From Alishewanella longhuensis (GTDB lineage: Bacteria > Pseudomonadota > Gammaproteobacteria > Enterobacterales > Alteromonadaceae): a stretch of 64,000 nt of DNA. Positions 25,888 to 35,840 of the stretch are shown here, one piece after another. How positions within the stretch are numbered: position 1 is the stretch's first letter; the number at the start of each line of letters is the position of its first letter. A program made the translations under genes and the position numbers. Below the pieces are notes generated by a model. That model was given only the letters and a program-made list of their open reading frames with translations, searched no databases and was not told the origin of the DNA. The stretch is from NCBI RefSeq assembly GCF_014653435.1, contig NZ_BNAO01000007.1, forward strand, positions 92,538-156,537, in the 5' to 3' direction.

Positions 25888-27759
25888 TTAGCGATGATCA
25901 CCCCGCAGTTGTCGCACTTGCTGCTCTAACCTAGCAGCACTCACCTCTGTTGGCGCCACGGCGGTGGTCGCCGTTAAGGTCACCTTTGACCAAAAGCGGC
26001 CTTTAAATTTGAACGCGCCCTTGCCATGGTGGCTAAAAAACGAGCCCCACAAACCTTGCAACGCCATAGGGACTACCGGCACGCTACTTTCACTAATAAT
26101 ACGCTCGATACCTGGCCGAAAACTGTCTATCTCGCCATCTTTGGTTAAACGCCCCTCCGGGAAAATACAAATTAAATTACCCTCTTCCAGCTCGCGTTTT
26201 ATTGCAGCGAAGGCCGCTTCATAAATCGCTTCATCTTGTTGCTTACTACAGATGGGAATGGTTCTGGCGGCGCGAAATAGCCAATTAGCCACCGGTAAAT
26301 CATAGATACCTTTATACATCACAAAGCGTACTGGCCTTCTCACCGCGCCGGCAATGAGTAAGGCGTCGACATAACTCACGTGATTCGCCACCAACACCGC
26401 CGCACCCTCGTCCGGGATATTGTCCAATCCTTCAGCCTTCACCCGATACATGGTATGGCTTAGCAGGTAAATGACAAAACGCAGCACAAACTCCGGCACC
26501 CGCGTATAGACGTAGATAGCCACTACCGCATTCATTAACGCCAATATTAAAAAGTACTGTGGTATGGTTAGCTTAAATACGGCTAAAAATAAAATGCCCG
26601 CGGCGGCACTCACCACCATAAATAAGGCATTAAAAATATTGTTGGCCGCGATCATCCTTGCCCGCTGCTCGGGCTGCGCCCGTTGTTGCAGCATGGCATA
26701 TAAAGGCACAATAAAAAGCCCGCCAAACACCCCTATTAGCGTCAGGTCCAGTAATACCCACCAGCCAAAAGCCGAACTTAAAAACGTCCCTAACGAGACC
26801 AATTCCGTTACCGCCAGCTCGGGAGTACTAAAATACAGGCTGATGCCGCAAATCGTTAAGCCTGCCGAGCCAATAGGGACTATACCCAGCTCAACTTTTT
26901 CTCCCGACAAGCGCTCACAGAGCATAGAGCCCAACCCCACCCCAACAGAAAAAGCAACCAGCAAGGCAGTAACCACGGTGTTGTCACCACCCAATACCGT
27001 TTTGGCAAAGTTTGGAAACTGCGTTAAATAACTGGCGCCTAAAAACCAAAACCAGCTAATGGCCATAATAGCTAGGTACAGCGTGCGGTTTTGATAACTA
27101 ATTTTTACGGTTTCGACGCTTTGTTGCCAGGGGGCAAAGCGAAACTTAGGGCCACCAGCCACGACACCTACGGCCGGGATCATTAAACTCACTAAGTAAC
27201 CCATGATCGCAAAGACAATAACCATAACGCCTATCCATAACAGCGCATTGGCAAAACCGACTAATAAACCACCAACAATGGTACCAAGCAAAATAGCGAC
27301 AAAGGTGCCCATCTCTACCCAGGCATTGCCTGCCAAGAGTTGGCGGTCGGTTAACAGTTGCGGCAAGATGGCATATTTCACCGGCCCAAAAAATGCCGAC
27401 TGAGCTCCCATTAAAAATAACAGTGCCAGCAACGCCAGATATTGTTCAAACATAAAGGCAGCAGCGGCCAATAACATCAAACCAATTTCCAGCAGCTTTA
27501 ACCGCTGAATCAACCTGGTTTTGCAGACGCTATCCGCTAGGGTGCCGGCAGTGGCCGAGAATAATAAGAAAGGCAAAATAAACAAACCCGCTGCCAGATT
27601 CATACTAACATCGACACTCCAGGGCATTGCACTGGCGGCAGTAAACGTAAGCAACAGCATCAGTGAGTTTTTAAACACATTGTCGTTAAACGCCCCCAGG
27701 GCCTGGGTTAGAAAAAACGGAATAAAACGTTTCGACGACAATCTTGTTGATTTAGCCAT
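25888..27759 (-). CDS. LplT-like MFS transporter fused to PlsC-type acyltransferase
   Basis: A 623-residue fusion. Residues 1-425 are an MFS transporter with the LplT-like start (FLTQALGAFNDNVFKN) and about 12 helices. Residues 430-623 are a 1-acylglycerol-phosphate-type acyltransferase with NHVSYVD (459-465, the NHX4D catalytic box) and FPEG (533-536). The pair suggests import of lysophospholipids and their re-acylation at the inner membrane. The acyl-ACP synthetase domain found in E. coli Aas is missing. The ATG at 27759 has AAGGA upstream; the longer reading adds 25 residues without family match. Confidence 0.88.
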   Translation of the reverse strand: MAKSTRLSSKRFIPFFLTQALGAFNDNVFKNSLMLLLTFTAASAMPWSVDVSMNLAAGLFILPFLLFSATAGTLADSVCKTRLIQRLKLLEIGLMLLAAAAFMFEQYLALLALLFLMGAQSAFFGPVKYAILPQLLTDRQLLAGNAWVEMGTFVAILLGTIVGGLLVGFANALLWIGVMVIVFAIMGYLVSLMIPAVGVVAGGPKFRFAPWQQSVETVKISYQNRTLYLAIMAISWFWFLGASYLTQFPNFAKTVLGGDNTVVTALLVAFSVGVGLGSMLCERLSGEKVELGIVPIGSAGLTICGISLYFSTPELAVTELVSLGTFLSSAFGWWVLLDLTLIGVFGGLFIVPLYAMLQQRAQPEQRARMIAANNIFNALFMVVSAAAGILFLAVFKLTIPQYFLILALMNAVVAIYVYTRVPEFVLRFVIYLLSHTMYRVKAEGLDNIPDEGAAVLVANHVSYVDALLIAGAVRRPVRFVMYKGIYDLPVANWLFRAARTIPICSKQQDEAIYEAAFAAIKRELEEGNLICIFPEGRLTKDGEIDSFRPGIERIISESSVPVVPMALQGLWGSFFSHHGKGAFKFKGRFWSKVTLTATTAVAPTEVSAARLEQQVRQLRGDHR

Positions 27760-27968
27760 ACCTATTCCTTGTAATGCAGCATGATATGTTATGGGCTTTT
27801 GATTTTCTGGTTCTAAGTAAGAACGCAATATCATTTGTGTTTTAACACGATATTACACTAACGTAGCCTAAGTCACCTTTTCAGCATTAAATTTTCCTGG
27901 CATAGGCAGCGCCTTTTTTACACGCTGGTATGCCTGGTAAATTAGCTGAAAGTGTCATGCTCCAAAAT

Positions 27969-27997
27969 TTGACAAGACGTCTGGACATCTATATATT
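27969..27997 (+). promoter_or_regulatory. Sigma-70 promoter with MetJ boxes in its spacer
   Basis: The consensus -35 TTGACA (27969-27974) and a -10 of TATATT (27992-27997) are separated by 17 nt, and 16 of those are two tandem met boxes: perfect AGACGTCT (27975-27982) and GGACATCT (27983-27990). Bound MetJ would block the polymerase. The promoter drives the NhaC-family gene starting at 28025. Confidence 0.85.
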
Positions 27998-28024
27998 GCG
28001 CTGCCATTTTATGAGGTTGCTAAC

Positions 28025-29353
28025 GTGAATACTGCTATCCCAGTTGGAGCAAAACGCTCGCTCTTCCCTTTGCTGTTTTTTGTCCTGCTATTTTTAGGTA
28101 GCGGCCTGTATTTTCAGAGCCAGAATGTGGACTATGCTTTTTATCAGTTACCCGGTCATGTCGCGATTTTACCAGCCTTGATGTTAGCAGTATGGCTGCA
28201 TCGTGCGCCCTTAACCCAGTCTATTGAGGTGATTGTTAAAGGCGCTGGTAATAGCAATATTATTACTATGTGTCTGATTTACCTGCTGGCCGGTGCCTTT
28301 GCCAGTGTGGCCACCGCAACCGGCGGTGTCGATGCAGTGGTCAATGCCGGTTTAAGCATTATCCCAGCTCAGTTTATCTTACCCGGCTTATTTGTTATTG
28401 CGGCCCTGGTATCGACCGCCATGGGCACCTCTATGGGGACTATTGGCGCACTGGCCCCTATTGCGGTAGGTTTGGCTAATCAAGCCGACTTAAACCCGGC
28501 AGTAGTGGCCGGTGTGCTATTAAGCGGCGCTATGTTTGGGGATAACTTATCTATTATTTCCGATACCACCATTGCCGCCACCCGCACCCAGGGTGCCAAT
28601 ATGGCCGATAAATTTAAAGAGAATATTAAAATTGCCTTGCCAGCGGCAGTGTTAACCTTACTGGCATATGGCCTGCTGACTACCAATGCCAGCCCAGTTG
28701 TTACTGATGCGTTTAATTGGACGGGTGTACTGCCTTATGCCGCTATTTTAATTTTGGCTGTGCTGGGCCTGAACGTTTTTGTGGTTTTACTGCTGGGCAT
28801 TTTGCTGGCGGCTTTACAAGGCAGTCTCTTTGCAGACTATGCGATTCAGAACCTGGGCCAGGATATCGCAACCGGCTTTGCCAATGTACAAGAGATCTTT
28901 TTATTAGCCATGCTAGTAAGTGCGTTAAGCGAATTTATTAAGCAGCAAGGTGGCCTGCAATGGATCTCAAAGCAAATTCAGAGCTTTACTAATAAACTGC
29001 AATTGGCTGGCAATAAAGCACAGCAACTGGCAATCGCCGCGCTGGCGTTTGTCAGTAACCTTTGTATTGCTAACAATACCGTAGCTATAGTACTGACCGG
29101 TGAAGTGAGCCGTAACTTAGCCACTGAGCATCAGATCAGCCCAAAGCGCAGTGCCAGCTTACTGGATATTTTTGCCTGTATTAGTCAGGGTTTAGTGCCT
29201 TATGGCGCTCAGGCGTTGTTGCTTGGCGCCAGCTTTGGTTTGTCTCCCTGGCAAGTCATTACCCACAATTATTATTGCCTGATTTTACTGGCCGTGGCCT
29301 TAGCAGTGGTATTGCTAAGAAGCACCAACACTAAGCTTGCTAGCGACGTTTAA
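28025..29353 (+). CDS. NhaC-family transporter, candidate methionine transporter (MetT-like)
   Basis: A 442-residue inner-membrane protein with about 11-12 helices. It carries NhaC/ion-transporter family features such as STAMGTSMGTIGALAPIAVG (about 119-138) and GAMFGDNLSIISDTTIAATRTQG. Generic annotation would be a Na+/H+ antiporter. MetJ boxes inside its promoter argue instead for a methionine-related role; NhaC-like proteins in methionine regulons have been proposed as methionine transporters (MetT). The substrate is therefore an inference from regulation. Monocistronic, ended by a perfect terminator. Confidence 0.85.
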   Translation: MNTAIPVGAKRSLFPLLFFVLLFLGSGLYFQSQNVDYAFYQLPGHVAILPALMLAVWLHRAPLTQSIEVIVKGAGNSNIITMCLIYLLAGAFASVATATGGVDAVVNAGLSIIPAQFILPGLFVIAALVSTAMGTSMGTIGALAPIAVGLANQADLNPAVVAGVLLSGAMFGDNLSIISDTTIAATRTQGANMADKFKENIKIALPAAVLTLLAYGLLTTNASPVVTDAFNWTGVLPYAAILILAVLGLNVFVVLLLGILLAALQGSLFADYAIQNLGQDIATGFANVQEIFLLAMLVSALSEFIKQQGGLQWISKQIQSFTNKLQLAGNKAQQLAIAALAFVSNLCIANNTVAIVLTGEVSRNLATEHQISPKRSASLLDIFACISQGLVPYGAQALLLGASFGLSPWQVITHNYYCLILLAVALAVVLLRSTNTKLASDV

Positions 29354-29374
29354 CCGCCCTCCTCAAGCCCCTAA

Positions 29375-29410
29375 AAAGAATAATGCCAGCTTTCGCTGGC
29401 ATTATTCTTT
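29375..29410. terminator. Bidirectional terminator with 16-bp perfect stem
   Basis: The 16-nt arm at 29375-29390 pairs perfectly with 29395-29410 around the loop TTTC, with A/T runs at both stem bases. It lies between the convergent transporter and M48 protease genes. Confidence 0.93.
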
Positions 29411-29427
29411 GTATCCGAGCTGCTATC

Positions 29428-30231
29428 TTAGGGCTTTCTACAATTAGGTAAGGCACCCTGCGCCCGCCGCTGAGTATATTGGCTGCTGGCCTCTGGCATA
29501 TTTTGTTGTAAGGTACGGATACGGGTATCCGGCACTGGGTGGCTGGACAAAAACTGTGGGCCACTGCCGCCACTTGCTGCGGCCATATTGCGCCACAGCG
29601 CTACCGCGTCTTCCGGATTAAAACCGGCTTTGGCCATTAAATCCAAACCAATAATATCCGCTTCGGTTTCATGGGTGCGGCTAAAAGGCAAGGCAACCCC
29701 AAGTTGAGCGCCCAAGCCTAAAGCTGCCATCATTTGTTGTTGATATTGCACATTGTAAGCTCTGGAACCGGCATCTGCTATTGCCAGGCCCGCTTGTAAA
29801 AACTGATTTGTTGATAAGCGTTCATTACTATGGCCTGCCATCACATGGCCAATTTCATGCCCGACTACGGCAGCTAATTGCGCCGGTGTCTCGGCCACTT
29901 TTAACAAACCGGTATAAACACCAATTTTGCCGCCCGGCAAAGCGAAGGCATTGACCTGCTCGCTGTCGAATACCACGATTTCCCATTGTTGCTGGCGATA
30001 TTCATCGGGCGTTACCTTTAATAAGGCATTGGCAACACATTGTACGTAAGTATTTATCGCTTTATTGCTGCTGATTTTCTCATCGGCTTTCATTTGCTCA
30101 AAGGTTTGCGCACCCATGGTATTCAGCTGGTTATTATCAAACAACATCACCTGGCGGCGGCCAGTGGGTGACTCGGCACAAGAAGCAATTAACAGCGCAC
30201 AAACTGCAGTAGTAAGAAGCTTTTTTAACAT
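29428..30231 (-). CDS. M48-family metalloprotease lipoprotein
   Basis: A 267-residue protein with a lipoprotein signal ending in the lipobox IASC (Cys18) and Ala at +2, which favours outer-membrane placement. The catalytic zinc motif HEIGH is at 125-129, and the downstream ETEAD region supplies the third ligand. The family includes LoiP, YcaL and BepA, which act in envelope protein quality control; this protein lacks the TPR domain of BepA. It is flanked by two terminators, so it is transcribed alone. Its start is 97 nt from the dnaJ stop. Confidence 0.9.
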   Translation of the reverse strand: MLKKLLTTAVCALLIASCAESPTGRRQVMLFDNNQLNTMGAQTFEQMKADEKISSNKAINTYVQCVANALLKVTPDEYRQQQWEIVVFDSEQVNAFALPGGKIGVYTGLLKVAETPAQLAAVVGHEIGHVMAGHSNERLSTNQFLQAGLAIADAGSRAYNVQYQQQMMAALGLGAQLGVALPFSRTHETEADIIGLDLMAKAGFNPEDAVALWRNMAAASGGSGPQFLSSHPVPDTRIRTLQQNMPEASSQYTQRRAQGALPNCRKP

Positions 30232-30283
30232 ACTAGATCCTTAGATTGGGAAATCCTATCCGCTTAGTTTAACCCTCTGCCAT

Positions 30284-30310
30284 AAAAAAACCACCCATAG
30301 CGGGTGGTTT
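30284..30310 (-). terminator. Rho-independent terminator after dnaJ
   Basis: AAACCACCC pairs with GGGTGGTTT around a 5-nt loop; on the minus strand the stem is followed by a run of T. It ends the dnaK-dnaJ operon, 18 nt after the dnaJ stop. Confidence 0.93.
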
Positions 30311-30328
30311 CTCAAGTCGCGGGCAAGC

Positions 30329-31468
30329 TTAGCCAGTTAAATCATCAAAGAATTTCTTTACACCATCAAAGAAACCCTTGGATTTAGGCCGATGTTTCGC
30401 TTCGCTTTCACCGGTCATGCTGTCATCCAACTGCCGCAGCAACTCTTTTTGCCGATCGGACAAGTTAACGGGTGTTTCAATCACCACCTTACACACCAGA
30501 TCGCCAACACCACCACCGCGCACCGATTGCACACCTTTGCCGCGTAAGCGGAACATCTTATCAGTTTGCGTTTCAGCCGGGATTTTCAGCTTAACGCGGC
30601 CATCCAATGTCGGTACGTCAATCTCACCACCTAAGGCAGCAATAGCAAAACTCATCGGCACTTCACAGTAAAGGTTATTACCGTCGCGCTGGAAGATAGG
30701 ATGCGCTTTTACACTCACCTGCACATATAGATCACCTGCAGGGGCGCCATGCATGCCCGCTTCGCCTTCGCCGGTTAAGCGAATACGATCGCCGGTATCC
30801 ACGCCAGCAGGAATTTTCACTGCTAACGTTTTGGTTTTCTCGATGCGGCCTTCACCATGACACTTAGTACAAGGATCCGGGATAATCTTACCGCGACCAG
30901 AACAAGTAGGACAGGTTTGCTGCACAGCAAAAAAGCCCTGACGCATCGTTACCTGACCGGCACCATGACAGGTTGGACAGCTCTTAGCTGAAGTGCCTTT
31001 TTTGGCACCTGAGCCATCGCAGCTATCACAGCTGACCATCGTTGGCACTTTGATATCAACCGACTTACCCTTAACCGCCTCTTCCAGCGTTAGCTCGAGG
31101 TTGTAACGTAAGTCTGAACCACGTTGCGCCCGCGATTGGCCACGACGACCGCCGCCACCAAAGATATCGCCAAACACATCACCGAAAATATCACCAAAAT
31201 CGGCGCTGCCACCACCGCCGAAGCCACCGGCTCCACGGTTGGGATCTACTCCGGCATGGCCGAAACGATCGTAGGCAGCACGCTTTTGCTCGTCAGACAA
31301 AACCTCATAGGCTTCCTGTACTTCTTTAAACTTCTCTTCCATGGCTTTATCGCCCTGAGTACGATCAGGGTGAAACTTCATGGCGAGGCGTTTATAAGCC
31401 TTTTTGATGTCTTTATCGTCGGCGCCTTTAGCGACACCTAACACTTCATAATAGTCACGCTTGGACAT
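30329..31468 (-). CDS. dnaJ: Chaperone DnaJ
   Basis: Type I Hsp40 co-chaperone that stimulates DnaK ATPase and delivers substrates. It has 379 residues: a J domain with HPD at 33-35, a Gly/Phe-rich linker (about 75-112), a zinc domain with four CxxCxGxG repeats ([32 protein letters not shown]), and the C-terminal substrate domains. It follows dnaK by 64 nt. Confidence 0.98.
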   Translation of the reverse strand: MSKRDYYEVLGVAKGADDKDIKKAYKRLAMKFHPDRTQGDKAMEEKFKEVQEAYEVLSDEQKRAAYDRFGHAGVDPNRGAGGFGGGGSADFGDIFGDVFGDIFGGGGRRGQSRAQRGSDLRYNLELTLEEAVKGKSVDIKVPTMVSCDSCDGSGAKKGTSAKSCPTCHGAGQVTMRQGFFAVQQTCPTCSGRGKIIPDPCTKCHGEGRIEKTKTLAVKIPAGVDTGDRIRLTGEGEAGMHGAPAGDLYVQVSVKAHPIFQRDGNNLYCEVPMSFAIAALGGEIDVPTLDGRVKLKIPAETQTDKMFRLRGKGVQSVRGGGVGDLVCKVVIETPVNLSDRQKELLRQLDDSMTGESEAKHRPKSKGFFDGVKKFFDDLTG

Positions 31469-31532
31469 AGATCTGTGCTTATTTCTCAGTAAAAGGGCTG
31501 CAGTATAACCCTGCAGCCCGTATTAGCGTTAA

Positions 31533-33443
31533 TTACTTCTTGTCGTCTTGTACTTCTTCAAACTCAGCATCAACCACGTCGTCAGCACCACCAGCTTGCT
31601 GGGCACCTTCGGCACCACCTTGCTGGCCTTTCGCTTGTGCTGCTTCCATCAGTTTTTGTGAAGCTTGAATCAGCGCCTGGGTTTTGGCTTCGATCTCTGC
31701 TTTGTCACTGCCTTTGATGGCTTTTTCTAAGTCAGCAATGGCTGTTTCAACCGCTTCTTTATCATTCGCGGCTAAAGCAGAGCCCACTTCTTCCAGTTGT
31801 TTACGGGTAGCATGTACCATAGCATCGGCCTGGTTACGTGCTTGCACCATTTCTTCAAACTTTTTATCTTCTTCTGCGTTGGCTTCAGCATCACGCACCA
31901 TTTTTTGGATTTCTTCTTCTGTTAAACCAGAAGAGGCCTTAATGGTGATCTTTTGCTCTTTACCGGTGTCTTTATCTTTGGCCGACACATGTAAAATACC
32001 ATCCGCATCTAAATCGAAGGTGACTTCAATTTGTGGCTCGCCACGGCGACCAGCACGAATACCTTCTAAGTTAAACTGACCTAAAGACTTGTTGTCAGAA
32101 GCACGCTTCCGCTCACCCTGCAGCACATGAATGGTTACCGCAGACTGGTTGTCATCGGCTGTTGAGAACACTTGCGACTTTTTAGTCGGGATAGTGGTGT
32201 TTTTCTCAATCAGCGCAGTCATGACGCTACCCATGGTTTCAATACCCAGCGACAACGGCGTTACGTCTAACAATAATACGTCTTTTACATCGCCCGACAG
32301 CACCGCGCCTTGAATAGCTGCACCTACTGCAACCGCTTCATCCGGGTTCACGTCTTTACGTGGCTCTTTACCAAAGAAAGCCGTTACCGCTTCCTGTACT
32401 TTTGGCATACGGGTTTGACCGCCTACCAGGATAATTTCATCTACATCGCTTACGCTTAGATCGGCATCCGCTAAGGCTTTTTTCAGTGGCTCTAAAGTAC
32501 GTTGTACTAAATCGTCCACCAAAGACTCCAGCTTAGCGCGGGTTACCTTGATGTTCAGGTGTTTCGGACCTGAGGCATCTGCCGTGATATACGGCAGGTT
32601 AACTTCGGTTTGCGAGGCTGAAGATAATTCAATCTTGGCTTTTTCACCGGCTTCTTTTAAGCGCTGCATGGCCAGAGGATCGTTACGCAGATCCATGCCC
32701 TGCTCTTTTTTGAACTCATCAACCAGGTAGTTGATAACGCGGTTGTCAAAGTCTTCACCACCTAAGTGGGTATCACCGTTGGTCGCTAATACTTCAAAGG
32801 TTTGCTCGCCGTCTACGTCATCAATTTCAATGATAGAGATATCGAAAGTACCACCACCTAAGTCATATACTGCAACCTTGGTGTCGCCTTTCTTCTTATC
32901 CATACCATAAGCCAGGGCCGCAGCGGTTGGCTCGTTGATAATACGTTTAACGTCTAAGCCTGCAATACGGCCAGCATCTTTCGTTGCCTGACGCTGTGCA
33001 TCGTTAAAGTAAGCCGGTACTGTGATAACCGCAGCAGTTACTGGCTCGCCCAGATAATCTTCTGCCGTTTTCTTCATCTTTTTCAGTACTTCCGCAGAAA
33101 TTTGCGGCGCAGCTAATTTTTTGCCTTTAACTTCTACCCAGGCATCGCCATTGTCTGCTTTAACAATTTGGAATGGCATGATTTTGATATCACGCTGTAC
33201 TTCTTCGTCTTCAAAACGACGACCAATTAAACGCTTGATAGCGAACAGGGTGTTTTTCGGGTTGGTAACAGCCTGACGTTTTGCCGGTTGACCAACCAAC
33301 ACTTCACCATCTTCTGCATAAGCGATGATAGAAGGCGTGGTACGCGTGCCTTCAGCGTTTTCTAATACTCTTGGCTTGTCACCATCTAAAATGGCCACAC
33401 ATGAGTTGGTTGTACCTAAGTCAATACCAATGATTCTACCCAT
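31533..33443 (-). CDS. dnaK: Chaperone DnaK (Hsp70)
   Basis: ATP-driven folding chaperone. It has 636 residues from the ATG at 33443, with GGAGAG upstream; the longer open frame adds 26 residues that are not part of the family and overlaps the promoter. The nucleotide-binding domain shows [10 protein letters not shown] at the start and DLGGGTFD at about 195-202; the substrate domain and the acidic EEVQDDKK tail follow. A sigma-32 promoter lies 51-79 nt upstream. Confidence 0.98.
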   Translation of the reverse strand: MGRIIGIDLGTTNSCVAILDGDKPRVLENAEGTRTTPSIIAYAEDGEVLVGQPAKRQAVTNPKNTLFAIKRLIGRRFEDEEVQRDIKIMPFQIVKADNGDAWVEVKGKKLAAPQISAEVLKKMKKTAEDYLGEPVTAAVITVPAYFNDAQRQATKDAGRIAGLDVKRIINEPTAAALAYGMDKKKGDTKVAVYDLGGGTFDISIIEIDDVDGEQTFEVLATNGDTHLGGEDFDNRVINYLVDEFKKEQGMDLRNDPLAMQRLKEAGEKAKIELSSASQTEVNLPYITADASGPKHLNIKVTRAKLESLVDDLVQRTLEPLKKALADADLSVSDVDEIILVGGQTRMPKVQEAVTAFFGKEPRKDVNPDEAVAVGAAIQGAVLSGDVKDVLLLDVTPLSLGIETMGSVMTALIEKNTTIPTKKSQVFSTADDNQSAVTIHVLQGERKRASDNKSLGQFNLEGIRAGRRGEPQIEVTFDLDADGILHVSAKDKDTGKEQKITIKASSGLTEEEIQKMVRDAEANAEEDKKFEEMVQARNQADAMVHATRKQLEEVGSALAANDKEAVETAIADLEKAIKGSDKAEIEAKTQALIQASQKLMEAAQAKGQQGGAEGAQQAGGADDVVDAEFEEVQDDKK

Positions 33444-33493
33444 AACTACTCTCCACCTAATATTCTGAACAATGAAACATTGCGATGACCGAT

Positions 33494-33522
33494 TAGTGGG
33501 GATTAGCCCTGATCTATTCAAG
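33494..33522 (-). promoter_or_regulatory. Sigma-32 (heat-shock) promoter of dnaK-dnaJ
   Basis: On the minus strand, CTTGAAT and CCCCACTA are separated by 14 nt, matching the RpoH consensus CTTGAAA-N13-14-CCCCATNT closely. Confidence 0.85.
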
Positions 33523-33591
33523 GTTATAAAGAGTAATTTTTTAGGTTAAGTGGCGAAAAAATGTTTAAATGCCGCTAAAAAGCAAAAGCCA

Positions 33592-33621
33592 TTAACTTCT
33601 GAGCCTGGCAGGCGCTATAAT
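33592..33621 (+). promoter_or_regulatory. Probable luxS promoter
   Basis: A perfect -10 TATAAT (33616-33621) follows TTAACT with 18-nt spacing; luxS starts 36 nt later. The -35 match is moderate. Confidence 0.55.
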
Positions 33622-33656
33622 CGGAAGATGATTTTTTATTACTTACAGGATTGGTT

Positions 33657-34166
33657 ATGCCATTACTAGATAGTTTTACCGTAGACCACACCATTATGAA
33701 AGCACCCGCGGTGCGTATTGCCAAAAAGATGAATACGCCAAAAGGTGATGCTATTACCGTATACGATTTACGTTTTTGCGTGCCTAACGAAGAAATCTTA
33801 TCGGAAAAAGGTATTCATACGCTGGAGCATTTATTTGCCGGCTTTATGCGCGATCATTTAAACGCCAGTGATGTTGAGATTATTGATATTTCGCCTATGG
33901 GCTGTCGTACCGGTTTTTATATGAGCTTAATTGGCACGCCAGACGAGCAGCGTGTAGCCAGCGCCTGGCAAGCGGCGATGGACGATGTGTTAAAAGTCGC
34001 CAGTCAGCAGGATATTCCAGAGCTGAATATCTATCAGTGTGGTACGGCACAAATGCACTCGCTGGAAGAAGCTAAGCAAATTGCCCAAAACATTTTAAGC
34101 CGCGGCGTGGGTGTGAACCGCAATGACGAGTTAGCACTGCCAGCAGAAGTGTTGAATAAGCTTTAA
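33657..34166 (+). CDS. luxS: S-ribosylhomocysteine lyase
   Basis: Splits S-ribosylhomocysteine to homocysteine and DPD, the precursor of autoinducer-2, closing the activated methyl cycle. It has 169 residues. The metal-binding HTLEH motif (His54, Glu57, His58) and Cys128 in YQCGT are visible. The ATG at 33657 is preceded by AGGA; the earlier TTG adds two residues and is unlikely. It feeds homocysteine into the same pool used by MesD in this window. Confidence 0.97.
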   Translation: MPLLDSFTVDHTIMKAPAVRIAKKMNTPKGDAITVYDLRFCVPNEEILSEKGIHTLEHLFAGFMRDHLNASDVEIIDISPMGCRTGFYMSLIGTPDEQRVASAWQAAMDDVLKVASQQDIPELNIYQCGTAQMHSLEEAKQIAQNILSRGVGVNRNDELALPAEVLNKL

Positions 34167-34188
34167 CCGCTGTTTCTTTGACTAAGAT

Positions 34189-34217
34189 AAAAGGGTCTTA
34201 ACTGGCCCTTTTCTTTT
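34189..34217. terminator. Terminator between luxS and the signalling operon
   Basis: AAAAGGGTC pairs with GGCCCTTTT (one G-T pair) around a 6-nt loop, followed by CTTTT. It lies between convergent genes and may serve both. Confidence 0.75.
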
Positions 34218-34220
34218 ACT

Positions 34221-35840
34221 TTAGCATACTTGATTACGTCCGGCATGTTTGGCCTGGTAAAGGGCACTGTCTGCCACTTCAATCAACTCTGCTGCGTTAC
34301 TAAAACTATTGTCACTGGTTGAGGCGACACCGGCCGAGAAGGTGCAATTAAAATAGTCGCCATGATAAGAGAATTGCAGCTGACTAAACGTATCCAAAAT
34401 ACCCCGGACTAAGGCTCTAGCCTGTTCACCAGCGCAATCGGGCAATACCAGCATAAACTCTTCACCACCGTAACGCCCGGCTCGATCGGTTTTTCGGATC
34501 CGTTTTCTCAGTAACGTAGCCAAGGCGGTAATTACCACATCACCGGTCGCGTGGCCGTAACTGTCGTTCACTTTTTTAAAGTAGTCGATATCCAGCATGA
34601 CGATACTTAGCGGTTTTTGTAAGCGCTCAGAGCGTTCAAATTCTAAATCTGCCGCGTCCTTTATTGCACTGTGTTTGATCAAATGTGTCAGGCTGTCTTT
34701 TTCAATCAAATTTTTAATTTCAAAACTGCGGGCTAAACGGACTTTCACCGACTGCACCAATAGCACATCATCTATCGGCTTGGTTAAAAAGTCGTCGCCG
34801 CCATGCGATAAGGCATGAATTTGTAGCGTTTTATTAAGCTCTGACGATAAAAATACGATAGGTAAACGCTTAAAATTCCGGTATTGGCGTAACAAGCCTG
34901 CAATTTCAGGGCCTGAAAACTCAGGCATGTATAAATCCATTAGCAATAAGTCAGGCTGGAATTTCATCAATTCGCTAACGATGTTAGGCACATGTTTTAC
35001 CTGATGAGTTTGAATGCCGGCCGCATTTAACACCAGCTCGTAGTGCTCTGCTAACAGGCCATCATCTTCAACAATAGCAACGCGGCCAGCGTATTTACTT
35101 TCTTGTTCAATCAGCTCTGTTACTGTGGTAATGATATTAGGAATATCTAACGGCGAGATAAAAAATGCTTCGGCACGTTGTTGCGCTGCTTTTATCCGCA
35201 ATGAAAAACTGTCTACTTCTGAGTAAGCAACTAAGCGTACCTGGTGTTTAGATAACAGTTTTAGCAAAGCGTCCTGCTGAAAAAGAGCCAAATCTGCGCT
35301 AAGGCTAACGGCGGCAAACAAGACTGTGGGAGTTTGCCGCTGCAATTGTTCAAAACATTCCAGATAACTACTTAGTTTGAGGATCTGATGACCAAAAGCT
35401 TCTAACTGCGCACTTAGTTCATCCAAAAGTCTGCCTGCAGGTAACAATAACCAAATTGTGCGGGGCTGAGTAGTGCTGCAAGCAATAGTGTCTCTCTCGG
35501 GTGTTTGTTTTGCTAACGCAGCGCTAACCGCTAACCGAAAATCAAGCACCGCTTGCTTTAATAAAGGAAATGCTTGTAGTTGCTCATCAGCCGGCTTTAC
35601 AGCAATCGTTTTAACTAATTGTTCAATTTGTCTGGCGGAAAAGCCCAGCTCGTTATAGCCGAAGGTACCGCAAGCACCGGCTAACTTATGCGCTTCTGCC
35701 AACAGGCTTTTTAGTTGGCTCGTCTCAGACTCTGTGACAAACATCAACATGGTTTCAGCACGCTCTGGCAAACCTTGTTCAAAGCGCAGCCTCAGTGCTG
35801 CAAAGGCAGCGGACAGATCGGCGTGGTTATTTTTTTTCAC
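34221..35840 (-). CDS. Diguanylate cyclase with Hpt, pseudo-receiver and receiver domains
   Basis: A 539-residue protein. An Hpt domain (about 10-110) carries the phospho-histidine candidate His51 in AEAHKLAGACG. A first receiver-like domain (about 127-245) lacks the phosphoacceptor Asp (FAAVSL at that place). A second receiver (about 252-370) is complete, with Asp302 in LLLMDLYMP and Lys354. A GGDEF domain (about 380-539) has the active signature GGEEF (458-462) and a c-di-GMP inhibitory site RKTD (449-452), five residues before it. It is the likely output of the upstream kinases; its start overlaps the preceding kinase gene by 4 nt. Confidence 0.93.
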   Translation of the reverse strand: MKKNNHADLSAAFAALRLRFEQGLPERAETMLMFVTESETSQLKSLLAEAHKLAGACGTFGYNELGFSARQIEQLVKTIAVKPADEQLQAFPLLKQAVLDFRLAVSAALAKQTPERDTIACSTTQPRTIWLLLPAGRLLDELSAQLEAFGHQILKLSSYLECFEQLQRQTPTVLFAAVSLSADLALFQQDALLKLLSKHQVRLVAYSEVDSFSLRIKAAQQRAEAFFISPLDIPNIITTVTELIEQESKYAGRVAIVEDDGLLAEHYELVLNAAGIQTHQVKHVPNIVSELMKFQPDLLLMDLYMPEFSGPEIAGLLRQYRNFKRLPIVFLSSELNKTLQIHALSHGGDDFLTKPIDDVLLVQSVKVRLARSFEIKNLIEKDSLTHLIKHSAIKDAADLEFERSERLQKPLSIVMLDIDYFKKVNDSYGHATGDVVITALATLLRKRIRKTDRAGRYGGEEFMLVLPDCAGEQARALVRGILDTFSQLQFSYHGDYFNCTFSAGVASTSDNSFSNAAELIEVADSALYQAKHAGRNQVC

